NCBI GenBank assembly: GCA_002348605.1 | Contig: DEBQ01000001.1 | Span: 1 to 49,580 of the forward strand | DNA: 49,580 nucleotides | Direction: 5' to 3' | DNA from: Candidatus Saccharibacteria bacterium UBA2952 | Lineage (GTDB): Bacteria > Patescibacteriota > Saccharimonadia > Saccharimonadales > Saccharimonadaceae | Shown: positions 1-8,394 of the stretch, piece after piece | Position numbering within the stretch: position 1 is the first letter of the stretch | How the letters are laid out: each line of letters opens with the position of its first letter | Made by a program: the position numbers and the translations under genes | Notes under the pieces: model-generated | Database searches by the model: none | What the model was told of the DNA's origin: nothing | The model's input: only the letters and a program-made list of their open reading frames with translations

Positions 1-288
1 CCAATTGAAAGTGACATAACTACGTTCTATTGTAACAGAGGCAGTCGTGGTTAAAAAAGCGCTGGAATTTAAGACGCTTATGCTGTACATACCACAGAAA
101 AGATACTAAAATATACTTGACAATTACCCTTGTGGTGGTTGGTCAAGGCTGAATTGACGAGAGCTCGTGTCCACACTTTAGGAATACGACACTTGAGGCC
201 CGTCAAATGGCCTCGTACTTCGACAATTCAGCGCTTGTCTGATCATCACCCACAGAGCCCGCCTAGGCGGGAAAGAGAGGAGGCAGCG
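1..288. other. Upstream region of the GC-rich secreted gene
   Basis: No convincing gene is seen here. The first 120 bases are AT-rich and resemble the rest of the genome, with a -10-like TATACT at 112-117 and a TTGACA at 117-122 that has no good -10 partner. From about 150 onward the composition turns GC-rich and stays so through the following gene. A perfect palindrome, CCCGCC-TA-GGCGGG, lies at 258-271 just before the ribosome binding site and could form a small hairpin near the start. Confidence 0.5.
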
Positions 289-1353
289 ATGTCTCGATTC
301 AAGAAGCTGTGGGTGCTCATCGCCCCCATGGCTGTTGTGCTGACCATGACGGCGCCGATTGTTGGCGTCGCCCCGGCTTCGGCCGCTCCGGGTGACCCGA
401 TTATTCCGGCTGCGCCGTCCTGCACGGTGACGCTGGTGTCGGGAGACCCGGCTATCGCTCCGCCGCCGACGTGCTACGACCCCTCGGGGTCTGACCTGGA
501 CGAGTTCCTGGTCCCGAACGTCAACGACGCCAACGGCAACCACATCGCCTACGAGGACGGAAGCTGGAACCCCTACAACTGGGACCGGCCCAACTCGACG
601 AACGGTGCGAGCCAGGTGTTCGTGCAGTCGACGCACTACGATTCGACTGCGGGCGGGTACGTCAACGGACCGGCCTGGACGCTGTCGTTCAACACGGCGG
701 TCACGGCTACTCCTGGGCCCAACACCTACTGGGTCAGTGTCGGCGCCTGCAAGATGGGTTCGCAAGGTCTGTGGGTGCGCGAAGCCACGGCCTACATCAC
801 CAACGTGGCGGGCAGCGATGGCCGCTACATCGGTGAGGTGTACCCGGAGGCAACCGCTGACGGCGGTGGTCTCACAGCGATCGACACCAAGCCGGTCAAG
901 CGAATCTACGACGGGGCAACTATCGGCATTCCGCTGATCACCTTCGACGTCCAGAAGCCTGGCCTGAACCCGGGCTACACCTACAAGGTGAAGTTCTGGC
1001 TGGCGGATCAGGGACCGGCAGGTGACCCGGCCAACACTGCACGACGTCTGGGAGCGACCCTCTTGGTCGACGTTCCGAAGTGTGGAACGTCGGGGACTCC
1101 AATCACGGTCAAGCCGACGGCGAAGATCGTGCTGCTGCACAAGGGCCGCGTGTACAACCGGGTCAAGGTGGTCCTGGGAAGCCGTCAGGCGACCAAGGCC
1201 ACTCACTACCGGGTGATCATCAACCCCAAGCGGGGCAAGACCATCCGGAAGTCCTACACCGTGAGCTACAAGGCGGTGACTTACAAGAAGATCCGCAAGG
1301 GCACGGTGATCAAGGTGCGGTTCGGGACCAGGGTGGTGCTTCGCCGCTTCTAA
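289..1353 (+). CDS. Secreted protein of unknown function, probably acquired from an actinobacterium
   Basis: I do not recognise the family. The 354-residue product starts at ATG 289 behind a strong GAGGAGG Shine-Dalgarno. An in-frame extension to 130 has no start support. The N-terminus is a classic signal peptide: basic MSRFKK, a hydrophobic core, and a likely cleavage site after the ASA near residue 32. The mature part is rich in Pro, Gly, Asn and Tyr, consistent with a beta-rich extracellular domain. The last 80 residues are strongly basic, with many Lys, Arg and Val. Third codon positions are mostly G or C, unlike the neighbouring genes, and the gene has its own strong terminator. Transfer from an actinobacterium, possibly the host of an epibiont, is an inference from composition and signal-peptide style. 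Confidence 0.75.
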   Translation: MSRFKKLWVLIAPMAVVLTMTAPIVGVAPASAAPGDPIIPAAPSCTVTLVSGDPAIAPPPTCYDPSGSDLDEFLVPNVNDANGNHIAYEDGSWNPYNWDRPNSTNGASQVFVQSTHYDSTAGGYVNGPAWTLSFNTAVTATPGPNTYWVSVGACKMGSQGLWVREATAYITNVAGSDGRYIGEVYPEATADGGGLTAIDTKPVKRIYDGATIGIPLITFDVQKPGLNPGYTYKVKFWLADQGPAGDPANTARRLGATLLVDVPKCGTSGTPITVKPTAKIVLLHKGRVYNRVKVVLGSRQATKATHYRVIINPKRGKTIRKSYTVSYKAVTYKKIRKGTVIKVRFGTRVVLRRF

Positions 1354-1394
1354 CCGGGCGGTGACACACGGAACGCGCTGTTCGAAGTACGCCA

Positions 1395-1439
1395 AGGGCG
1401 CGTACCGGTCGGGAGAGATCCCGTACCGGTACGCGCCCT
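1395..1439 (+). terminator. Long hairpin terminator of the GC-rich gene
   Basis: A 15-bp arm at 1395-1409 pairs perfectly with 1425-1439. An inner CGGGA-GAGA-TCCCG hairpin sits inside it, with one bulged T at 1424. GTTCAATTTC follows. The strong GC stem fits the GC-rich gene upstream. Confidence 0.8.
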
Positions 1440-1497
1440 GTTCAATTTCACGGACACAGATGCCGCCAATACTCTCTAATTATCAAAATGCTCATGC

Positions 1498-1503
1498 TAC
1501 AAT
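1498..1503 (+). promoter_or_regulatory. -10 box TACAAT of a near-leaderless gene
   Basis: TACAAT lies nine bases before ATG 1513. No Shine-Dalgarno is present, so the predicted transcript starts within a few bases of the start codon. Confidence 0.55.
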
Positions 1504-1512
1504 AATTCTACA

Positions 1513-3837
1513 ATGAGGCGGTTTAATAAGCTGGGCAGAGGAGGGGTGATAGTCTTCTTAGCGATGGTATCGCTAAGCGTTTTGCTGGGAACGCAGATAG
1601 TTTTCGCCGGAATTTCCGATGAGCTTCCTAATCCTTCAGATATGACGGCTGGTGATAAAACTGGTGCGTTGGACTTGCACTTGAAGAATCTTAGCGTAGC
1701 GCAGGTGTTGCAAAACAAGATGGCCGCTTACTACCCTAACTGGGATACGTCGGCGAATGGTAAGCAACTAAAAATAACCGACGGAATCAAAGGTAGGGTG
1801 TGCCATGTTAATGAATCGCAAGTATCTGGCAATATAACCATCCGTATTAGGGTAGCGAACAATGTGGTGAATCATACCATTCCGATTGATAAAGTATGCG
1901 ACACCGGGCAGTTCTACGGCAATACATTTAATTTTCCAAACGGTACCCTAATAGATGACCCTGGATCGCAAAAAAGGATGGCGGAAATAACGGTATTTTT
2001 TAATACCTCGCCAAGGTTACCGGCAGGTTCGGGCAATGACTTAAATTACCGCATGGTCCTTAAGGGTGACAACGTTGCAAATGGAAAACTGGCATTGACC
2101 AAAAACGATAGTGCCCAGGAATTCGGCCTTCGGAGCGCCTACGATGATGACCCAAATCAAGCCCCCAACAAACACGTCAGAGCTTCTGTCCCATTCGGAT
2201 ACCCTTGTTACAGGGATGTCGGACCTGCCGGTGTGCGTCAAGTCAAGCTCTATGACGCCGATACAGTTTTTGGCGATACCTACATGTGGGTGGAACGAAA
2301 CGGGAGTAAGCTTGATAGGAATGAATACGACGAAAGTGACTTTAGGAATATTCAACGTTGGGATGCAGACCACAAGCGTTGGAAATTAAGTGGAAGCAAC
2401 AGAGATAACAACAGGCTGACGATAAAGACATCGGCAATCGTCCGAGGGGATAGTTATGAACTCGTAGTGTACAACGCCGGCACGAACGTTGATGGCGTCG
2501 GTGGTTCGTATAATGCCTTCAGTCCGCATTACAATACATTGAGCGTCGGCATTCCAGAAGATAGTATTTATGCGAATGGAAATTGCAACTACAGCCTTCG
2601 GCCGGCACTGAGCGTTTCACCAAGTACCTACTCCTACTACCCCAATCTTACCGTCAACGCGGTCATTAACAAGACAGGCTCTGGACCGGTACCTGAGGCG
2701 CATCCTTGGCAAATCTTCGCTGTTCGTTATAACGGCGAGCCAGCGACGAGAAACTTACGAAATGATTATGTCGGCAATGGCGTCAACCCCTGTGGCGGGA
2801 ACGTATTACCTGCGGGTGGAATCGGTTGCACGAAGATTGCAGACCGAACATACGCAGCACAACCTAGCCACAGCATAAACCCTTATACCGGTGGCGGACC
2901 AGATAGTCCCGGCACACGTCTTTGTTTCTTTGCAAGAATTCAAAATCCTACACACTTAACGACCGACGATACGGATTGGAGTTACAGTGATCTTAGCTGT
3001 GCGACGTCCGGCATAACACCGAAACTTCGCGTGACCGGACACGACCTAAAAGTAGGGAACTTAGTCGACACTAGTCTTAGTTACCAGGCACCGACCGCGC
3101 AAAGCTACGGTAGCTGGGGTGAATATGGCGTGTTCTCGAATGGAACGAATACTAATATGGCATCGGGTAGCGGGCTCCTTGGTGGCGGACCGAACTCGCA
3201 ACTGTTTTGGTCGGCGCTGACATTTGCGAACAATGGTGTGTACGGCCGCTACGGCGGTGTATTGCCGCCATCGTACAATCCCGGTATGGGCACTGCGATT
3301 GGGAACATCCTTGGTGCAACGACGTTCGGCGAAGGTGACAAGCGGGTACTGCGCTATAACGGCACGTTATATATTACCGGCAATCTTACGTATGACAATG
3401 ATGGGGCAGATAACAACGGATATAATTCGATCAAGGGTATTCCAGAAGTAAAGATTGTTGCCGACAATATAATTGTCGCCCCAACTGTTACCCAAATTGA
3501 CCCGTGGCTAGTGGCCTTAAATACTACTGGAACATACGGCAGGCTAAGTACCTGTGGAACGTCGCCAGGCGTACCGACTCCGGGAGTCGCTGGTTTCCAG
3601 GCATTCAGCACCTCGGGCCTGCTCAATTCTGGTATGTGTCAGAATGAGCTGAAATTCAACGGGTACGTAGTCGCCGATCAGCTATATGCGTATCGTACGA
3701 AAGACGCACCAGGCGACGCTTGGGCAGAGAATTTTGACCTTCGTGCCAGCAACTTCTTGTCGGCGTACGCGGGCGTAAACACGGACCGTCCGGTTGCTCG
3801 GACCGAACTGATTACCGAACAGCCACCACGCTTCTAG
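1513..3837 (+). CDS. Large secreted or surface-anchored protein next to the pilus genes
   Basis: The 774-residue protein has a basic start (MRRFNKLGRGG) and a hydrophobic segment at about residues 10-31 that serves as signal peptide or anchor. The rest is extracellular in character: Asn, Thr, Tyr and Gly rich, with scattered cysteines that could form disulfides. I recognise no named domain. The C-terminal third has repeated short beta-like stretches (TLYITGNLTY, VKIVADNIIV), reminiscent of beta-helix or PilX/PilY-like pilus accessory proteins. It lies about 60 bases before pilM on the same strand, so it may be a pilus-associated adhesin; this is inference from position. Base composition matches the pilus genes and not the GC-rich gene upstream. 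Confidence 0.75.
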   Translation: MRRFNKLGRGGVIVFLAMVSLSVLLGTQIVFAGISDELPNPSDMTAGDKTGALDLHLKNLSVAQVLQNKMAAYYPNWDTSANGKQLKITDGIKGRVCHVNESQVSGNITIRIRVANNVVNHTIPIDKVCDTGQFYGNTFNFPNGTLIDDPGSQKRMAEITVFFNTSPRLPAGSGNDLNYRMVLKGDNVANGKLALTKNDSAQEFGLRSAYDDDPNQAPNKHVRASVPFGYPCYRDVGPAGVRQVKLYDADTVFGDTYMWVERNGSKLDRNEYDESDFRNIQRWDADHKRWKLSGSNRDNNRLTIKTSAIVRGDSYELVVYNAGTNVDGVGGSYNAFSPHYNTLSVGIPEDSIYANGNCNYSLRPALSVSPSTYSYYPNLTVNAVINKTGSGPVPEAHPWQIFAVRYNGEPATRNLRNDYVGNGVNPCGGNVLPAGGIGCTKIADRTYAAQPSHSINPYTGGGPDSPGTRLCFFARIQNPTHLTTDDTDWSYSDLSCATSGITPKLRVTGHDLKVGNLVDTSLSYQAPTAQSYGSWGEYGVFSNGTNTNMASGSGLLGGGPNSQLFWSALTFANNGVYGRYGGVLPPSYNPGMGTAIGNILGATTFGEGDKRVLRYNGTLYITGNLTYDNDGADNNGYNSIKGIPEVKIVADNIIVAPTVTQIDPWLVALNTTGTYGRLSTCGTSPGVPTPGVAGFQAFSTSGLLNSGMCQNELKFNGYVVADQLYAYRTKDAPGDAWAENFDLRASNFLSAYAGVNTDRPVARTELITEQPPRF

Positions 3838-3859
3838 TTATAACTACTGTCAAAAACGC

Positions 3860-3888
3860 TTGTCGGGGGTATACCGCTTATGTATAAT
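3860..3888 (+). promoter_or_regulatory. Promoter of the pilM operon
   Basis: TTGTCG at 3860-3865 and a perfect TATAAT at 3883-3888 are separated by 17 bases. ATG 3899 follows ten bases after the -10, so the leader is only a few bases long and carries no Shine-Dalgarno. Confidence 0.7.
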
Positions 3889-3898
3889 GAGGCGTAAT

Positions 3899-4945
3899 AT
3901 GGCATTAGTAAAAAGTGTGGGCGACTTCTTCGGGCTGGATATCGGTACCAATGCCGTTCGCGTTGTGCAGTTAAGCGGAGGCGGCCAGGGGTGGAATCTG
4001 TCACATTACGGCTACGCACCAGTCGACGCCAAAACGACTGCTAGCGACTCTCCGGAAGCAAAGCGAAAATTAGGCGAAATTATTATGACGGCTATAGGGC
4101 AGAGCGGTATAAAAACGCGCGACGTTGCTATTGGCTTACCGTCGCAAAAGACGTTCACGACGGTAATTGACGTACCGACCATGAGTGAAGCAGAACTACG
4201 CAGTACGATTAAGTACCAAATTGACCAGTACATTCCTATGGCGGTCGACGAAGCCAAGGTCGACTGGGTGCCACTTGGGCAAAGCCTGCACGACCCCAAG
4301 CAGCAAGAAGTGCTTCTAACGAGCACGGCAATTTCATACGCCGAAGAACGGCTGGAATTTATTGAAAGCCTGGGATTGAACGTTATTGCGGCCGAGCCTG
4401 ACCCGATTGCAATGATCCGCTCTTTGCTGCCGTCCGGTTTAACTGACGCCCGCTTAATTGTCGATATGGGCGAGCAGTCGACCGACATCGCCATTACCTA
4501 TGCCGACGCACCACGGCTGGTCCGCACCATTCCGGTTGGCCTTAGTTCACTGTTAAAAGCCATTGTTACTAACCTGAACGTCCAGGAAGACCAAGCCCGA
4601 CAGTTCGTATTGAAGTTTGGTCTAGCACCTGACCGCTTGGATGGCCAGGTGTTGCGAGCGCTCGAGAGTACGCTGGATAACTTTACTAGCGAGCTCACGA
4701 AGTCTATTAAGTTCTTCCAGACTCGTTACCCGAACACTCCGGTAGGCGGTATTTTGTTGGCTGGTTATGCGTCTAGCACGCCGCGTTTTGGTGAGTATGT
4801 TGCTGCTAAGACCGGCGTAAAGACCGAAGCCGCCAACCCGTGGCAGAAAGTTCGTGTTTCACAGAACGATCAGCAGCAACTGCTTCCAATCATGCATGAA
4901 TTTGCCACCGTCGTAGGGCTGGCGCAACGGAGTAACCGGTCATGA
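3899..4945 (+). CDS. pilM: Type IV pilus assembly protein PilM, actin-like ATPase
   Basis: PilM is a cytoplasmic FtsA/actin-fold ATPase that binds the N-terminus of PilN and links the motor to the inner-membrane alignment complex. The 348-residue product starts at ATG 3899; an upstream in-frame ATG at 3860 lies within the promoter. Visible signatures are phosphate loop 1 (GLDIGTNAVRVVQL, about residues 11-24), phosphate loop 2 (LIVDMGEQSTDIAI, about residue 185) and the adenosine motif (GILLAGYASSTPRF near the C-terminus). Its TGA stop overlaps the pilN ATG by four bases (ATGA), which suggests translational coupling. It is the first gene of the pilM-N-O set. Confidence 0.93.
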   Translation: MALVKSVGDFFGLDIGTNAVRVVQLSGGGQGWNLSHYGYAPVDAKTTASDSPEAKRKLGEIIMTAIGQSGIKTRDVAIGLPSQKTFTTVIDVPTMSEAELRSTIKYQIDQYIPMAVDEAKVDWVPLGQSLHDPKQQEVLLTSTAISYAEERLEFIESLGLNVIAAEPDPIAMIRSLLPSGLTDARLIVDMGEQSTDIAITYADAPRLVRTIPVGLSSLLKAIVTNLNVQEDQARQFVLKFGLAPDRLDGQVLRALESTLDNFTSELTKSIKFFQTRYPNTPVGGILLAGYASSTPRFGEYVAAKTGVKTEAANPWQKVRVSQNDQQQLLPIMHEFATVVGLAQRSNRS

Positions 4946-5655
4946 TTGAAATTAACCTGATTCCAGATGTAAAACTCGAACTTTTGAAGGCCCGCCGACA
5001 GCGCCGTATGGTTATATCGGCCGCGATTCTAACGTCTATTGTTGCCGGTGCGGTAGTGGTACTTATGGCGCTTTACGCTTTCGGCGTTCAAACAGTAGCA
5101 GATACGCTGGCAACTGGCAGTATCGACAGCGAAAGCAAAAAACTATCTAAAGTTAAAGACCTGTCAAAGACCCTTACTATTCAGAACCAGCTTGAACAAC
5201 TGTCGCGCAGCCAGAGCGACAAGAACATCACGTCGCGTCTGTTCGATATTATTAGCGTCACTGTACCTGAAGGTAAGAATGCCGTTACAATCAAGCGCCT
5301 GGCATTCAAGGCTGAAGACAGCATAATCGACATCGAAGCCGAAGCTACCAATGGATACGAAGCACTTGAAGTCTTTAAAAAGACGATCGGTCAGACTACT
5401 TTCCAATACAACGTCGACGGCAAGGCGCAAAAACCGCTCAAAATAGCGACCGCGATAACAGATGGTGAGCGTCGCTACAGCGAAGATAACCAAGGTCGTC
5501 AGGTGTTACGGTTCTCAATTAGCTTCACGTACCCAGAGGAAATGTTCAAACCAGATAGCGAAGACGGCCGAATTGTTGGGCCAAACAAGCAAACTGCCAC
5601 CGATTCAGCCCAGGGTGTCCCAACCAGCCTATTCAATTCAGAAGGAGGCAACTAA
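4942..5655 (+). CDS. pilN: Type IV pilus assembly protein PilN
   Basis: PilN is a bitopic inner-membrane protein that pairs with PilO and docks PilM through a short cytoplasmic N-terminal motif. The 237-residue product begins MIEINLIPDVK, matching the family's INLLP motif for PilM binding. A basic stretch (KARRQRR) and one membrane helix at about residues 25-48 follow, then a periplasmic or extracytoplasmic part with an early coiled-coil-like segment. It overlaps pilM by four bases and pilO by one base, so the three are one translationally coupled operon. Confidence 0.88.
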   Translation: MIEINLIPDVKLELLKARRQRRMVISAAILTSIVAGAVVVLMALYAFGVQTVADTLATGSIDSESKKLSKVKDLSKTLTIQNQLEQLSRSQSDKNITSRLFDIISVTVPEGKNAVTIKRLAFKAEDSIIDIEAEATNGYEALEVFKKTIGQTTFQYNVDGKAQKPLKIATAITDGERRYSEDNQGRQVLRFSISFTYPEEMFKPDSEDGRIVGPNKQTATDSAQGVPTSLFNSEGGN

Positions 5656-6356
5656 TGGCCGAAAACGCACCTGCGCTCCGTAAGCGTCAACAGATTGAAA
5701 ACGCAAGCAAAACGATGTTTGTATGGGTTGCGATTGCTGCTGCGATTGTTGGAATTGCGGCGGTGGTATCAGTTTCACTGTTCGAACGCATAACGTTTAG
5801 GCAGCAGGTTATCGACGAGAAAAATACGACGGCATCGACACTACGGGAAAACAATAAAGTAGCGGAAGACTTAAAAAAAGAAATCCGTATTTTGAACACG
5901 AACCAGGCTCTTCTTGATACACCACGTATCGACGGTTCTGCTCCGATTTCAGTCATCCTAGACGCCTTGCCATCTACAGCCAACTCTTCAGCACTTGGGG
6001 CGTCACTGCAACAGAAGCTCCTGAGTGTTGACGGAGTGTCTATCGACACACTTGTGGTCGACCCGATATCTGGCGTAGAGAGTAATGGTGAGGATGCAAG
6101 TGCTGTATCAAGCGACAATAACGCTATCACGTTCCGCTTTACGGTTAGCACAGCTAGCGGTAATGAATCGAAAATGCAGGATATATTGAAAAACCTTGAA
6201 CGTTCTATTCGCGTCATCAACCTGACCTCGGTATCAATTGAGCAGCAGGGCAGTGGTGGCAAGATTACCATGAGCGCTGAAGGTGAAGCTTACTTCCAGC
6301 CAGCGTCGAGCGTTAAGCTGAAAGATAAGACTTGCCGACCAGGAAAGGGGTGCTAG
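5655..6356 (+). CDS. pilO: Type IV pilus assembly protein PilO-like
   Basis: The 233-residue protein has the PilO layout: a short cytoplasmic start, one membrane helix at about residues 22-45, a coiled-coil-like region (residues about 50-85, rich in Lys, Glu and Asn) and a C-terminal ferredoxin-like fold candidate. PilO heterodimerises with PilN to form the alignment complex. The assignment rests on order (after pilN, before pilB), size and topology more than on strong motifs. A good AAGGAGG ribosome binding site precedes ATG 5655 inside the end of pilN. The C-terminus contains two cysteines close together (CRPGKGC). Confidence 0.8.
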   Translation: MAENAPALRKRQQIENASKTMFVWVAIAAAIVGIAAVVSVSLFERITFRQQVIDEKNTTASTLRENNKVAEDLKKEIRILNTNQALLDTPRIDGSAPISVILDALPSTANSSALGASLQQKLLSVDGVSIDTLVVDPISGVESNGEDASAVSSDNNAITFRFTVSTASGNESKMQDILKNLERSIRVINLTSVSIEQQGSGGKITMSAEGEAYFQPASSVKLKDKTCRPGKGC

Positions 6357-6358
6357 TT

Positions 6359-6595
6359 ATGAAATCGACAGACATCGCCATGATCATTCTTATCGCCAGT
6401 ATTAGTGTCGGGGTAGCGTTCGGTATTGTTAGCGCTATTCCAGGTCTTAAGGTTTCGAACGACACAGTCAAGGTTAAGACCATCGAAAAATATACGTCGT
6501 CAGTGGCCGAACCTGACCCACGGGTATTCAATAAAGACGCGATCAACCCAACGGTCGACGTAACTATCGGTGATACACAGCCGACGGGTCAGTAG
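6359..6595 (+). CDS. Small single-pass membrane protein in the pilus operon
   Basis: The 78-residue product starts at ATG 6359, two bases after the pilO stop; an in-frame ATG further upstream at 6332 lies within pilO. One membrane helix spans about residues 5-27, followed by a short polar tail rich in Val, Thr and Asp. Its position between pilO and pilB corresponds to where pilP stands in proteobacterial operons, but no lipobox cysteine or PilP domain is visible. It is best left as a pilus-associated membrane protein of unknown role, perhaps a reduced partner of the PilN-PilO complex. Confidence 0.75.
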   Translation: MKSTDIAMIILIASISVGVAFGIVSAIPGLKVSNDTVKVKTIEKYTSSVAEPDPRVFNKDAINPTVDVTIGDTQPTGQ

Positions 6596-6613
6596 TAACG
6601 GAGGTACCAGAAT

Positions 6614-8377
6614 ATGGCCCTCATGACTCCGGAAATACAGGAAAAGCTTCTGACCTTGCTTCAGGAAGAAGGCTTGGTCGCACATGACCAAATTGAGGCC
6701 GTCAAGACCGAATCGGCCAGCAGCAACAAGCCGGTGCTGGCGCTTTTGACTGAAAAAGGAACCGTCGACGACGAACTTTTAACTCACGCGACCGCTCATG
6801 TTTCAGGGGTGCCATACGTCAATCTGCGTAACAGCATAATCGACGAAAAAATATTAAACCTGCTGCCCGAAGACATCGCTGAACGGTTTATGGCCGTGCC
6901 ACTTGCTGAAGTGCAGAACCGCCTAGCTGTTGCTATGATCGACGCCAACAACGTACAAGCGGTCGACTATTTGGCGAACCGCATTCAGCGGCCGTTAAAG
7001 GTATTTATGGCGTCCGAAGAGAGCGTTCGGCACATACTAGACCAGTACAAAACCGACCTTTCAGGCGTTGACGCTGCTGCCGCGCAGTCAGAGCAAGACG
7101 CCAGCCAGGAAAAAGCGAGCAACATAAAGACGATTGTGCAGGATAGCCCAATTAGCCGGGCGCTGTCGACGATTTTGGAATACGCCGTAAAAACCAAAGC
7201 ATCGGATATTCACATTGAGCCGCTTGAAGGCGCACTTAAGATTCGCTGTCGGGTTGACGGTGTCCTGCGCGAGATTATGCAGCTACCTAAAAGCATCGAG
7301 CCCGCGCTCATTAGCCGTATAAAAATTTTGTCCAACCTGAAAATTGACGAACACCGCACACCGCAGGACGGTCAGTTCACCATCGCTGTCGCTGACAAAG
7401 AGGTCGACCTTCGTATCGCCATTTCACCGGTGGTATGGGGCGAACAGGTGGTCATTCGTTTGCTCGACAAGTCGGGTAACAGCTTTGACCTCGAAGAAAT
7501 GGGCTACGCTGGACGAGCGCTCCGCGCCATTCGAAAAGGCATCAAACGACCGAACGGTATGATTCTTACCAGTGGTCCAACCGGGAGCGGTAAGTCGACC
7601 AGTCTGTATGCGCTGATCAAAGAAATTAAAGACGATTCGGTAAACATCGTTACTCTGGAAGACCCAGTCGAATACAAAATGCAGGGCGTTAACCAAATTC
7701 AGGTTAATGCCGAGGTTGGTTTAACGTTCGCGAGTGGTCTACGTAGTATTCTGCGTCAGGACCCTGACATAGTGATGGTAGGGGAGATTCGCGACAAAGA
7801 GACCGCCGAACTAGCCGTTCAGGCAGCGCTAACCGGCCACTTAGTGTTCAGCACGCTTCACACCAACTCGGCTGCCGGTGTGTTGCCACGTCTTCTTGAC
7901 ATGGGTATAGAACCATTCCTGATTGCAAGCACGGTCAATACCATCATTGGTCAGCGATTGGTGCGCCGCGTCGCCCCTAAGCGCGACGCTTACAACTCCA
8001 GCCCGATTGAAACCCAGAATATTTTAACGACTGTAGGGCACTTACTGCCGAAGACCAAAGACACTGTTGCCCAGGTATCTGAAGACCTTGGCTATAAAGA
8101 CTTGCCGCTGGCGGGCCAAAGCGCTTATACTTTAGTCAAGGGAAAAGACACACCTCAAACCCCAAGGGGTTACGTCGGTCGGGCCGGGTTGTACGAGGTG
8201 ATGGACGTGACCGAGGACATTCAAAACTTGATCGTCAAACAGGCCACCAGTGCCGAGATTCAGCGTGTCGCCGTTGCCCAAGGTATGATTACCATGCGGC
8301 AAGACGGCTATCTGAAAGCACTTGGTGGACTGACGACGCTTGAAGAAGTTAACCGGGTTGCCGCGGACACAGCATAA
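6614..8377 (+). CDS. pilB: Type IV pilus extension ATPase PilB
   Basis: PilB is the hexameric cytoplasmic ATPase that drives pilin addition. The 587-residue protein has the N-terminal GspE/MshEN-type domain (about residues 1-145), then the ATPase core with ASDIHIEP (N2 region), Walker A GPTGSGKST (about residues 319-327), the Asp box (TLEDPVEY), Walker B (DPDIVMVGEIRD) and the His box (STLHTN). A GGAGG site precedes ATG 6614. The four-cysteine zinc motif that normally follows QRLVRR is absent: the sequence reads RVAPKRDAY, and no cysteine pairs follow before GYVGRAGLYEVM. It is cotranscribed with pilT and pilC. Confidence 0.95.
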   Translation: MALMTPEIQEKLLTLLQEEGLVAHDQIEAVKTESASSNKPVLALLTEKGTVDDELLTHATAHVSGVPYVNLRNSIIDEKILNLLPEDIAERFMAVPLAEVQNRLAVAMIDANNVQAVDYLANRIQRPLKVFMASEESVRHILDQYKTDLSGVDAAAAQSEQDASQEKASNIKTIVQDSPISRALSTILEYAVKTKASDIHIEPLEGALKIRCRVDGVLREIMQLPKSIEPALISRIKILSNLKIDEHRTPQDGQFTIAVADKEVDLRIAISPVVWGEQVVIRLLDKSGNSFDLEEMGYAGRALRAIRKGIKRPNGMILTSGPTGSGKSTSLYALIKEIKDDSVNIVTLEDPVEYKMQGVNQIQVNAEVGLTFASGLRSILRQDPDIVMVGEIRDKETAELAVQAALTGHLVFSTLHTNSAAGVLPRLLDMGIEPFLIASTVNTIIGQRLVRRVAPKRDAYNSSPIETQNILTTVGHLLPKTKDTVAQVSEDLGYKDLPLAGQSAYTLVKGKDTPQTPRGYVGRAGLYEVMDVTEDIQNLIVKQATSAEIQRVAVAQGMITMRQDGYLKALGGLTTLEEVNRVAADTA

Positions 8378-8394
8378 AAGGTGGGATTAAACAT

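Noticed and set aside
178..1395. Long minus-strand reading frame opposite the GC-rich secreted gene
   Set aside because: It is a shadow frame produced by GC-rich codons. The plus strand has a signal peptide, a strong ribosome binding site and a terminator.
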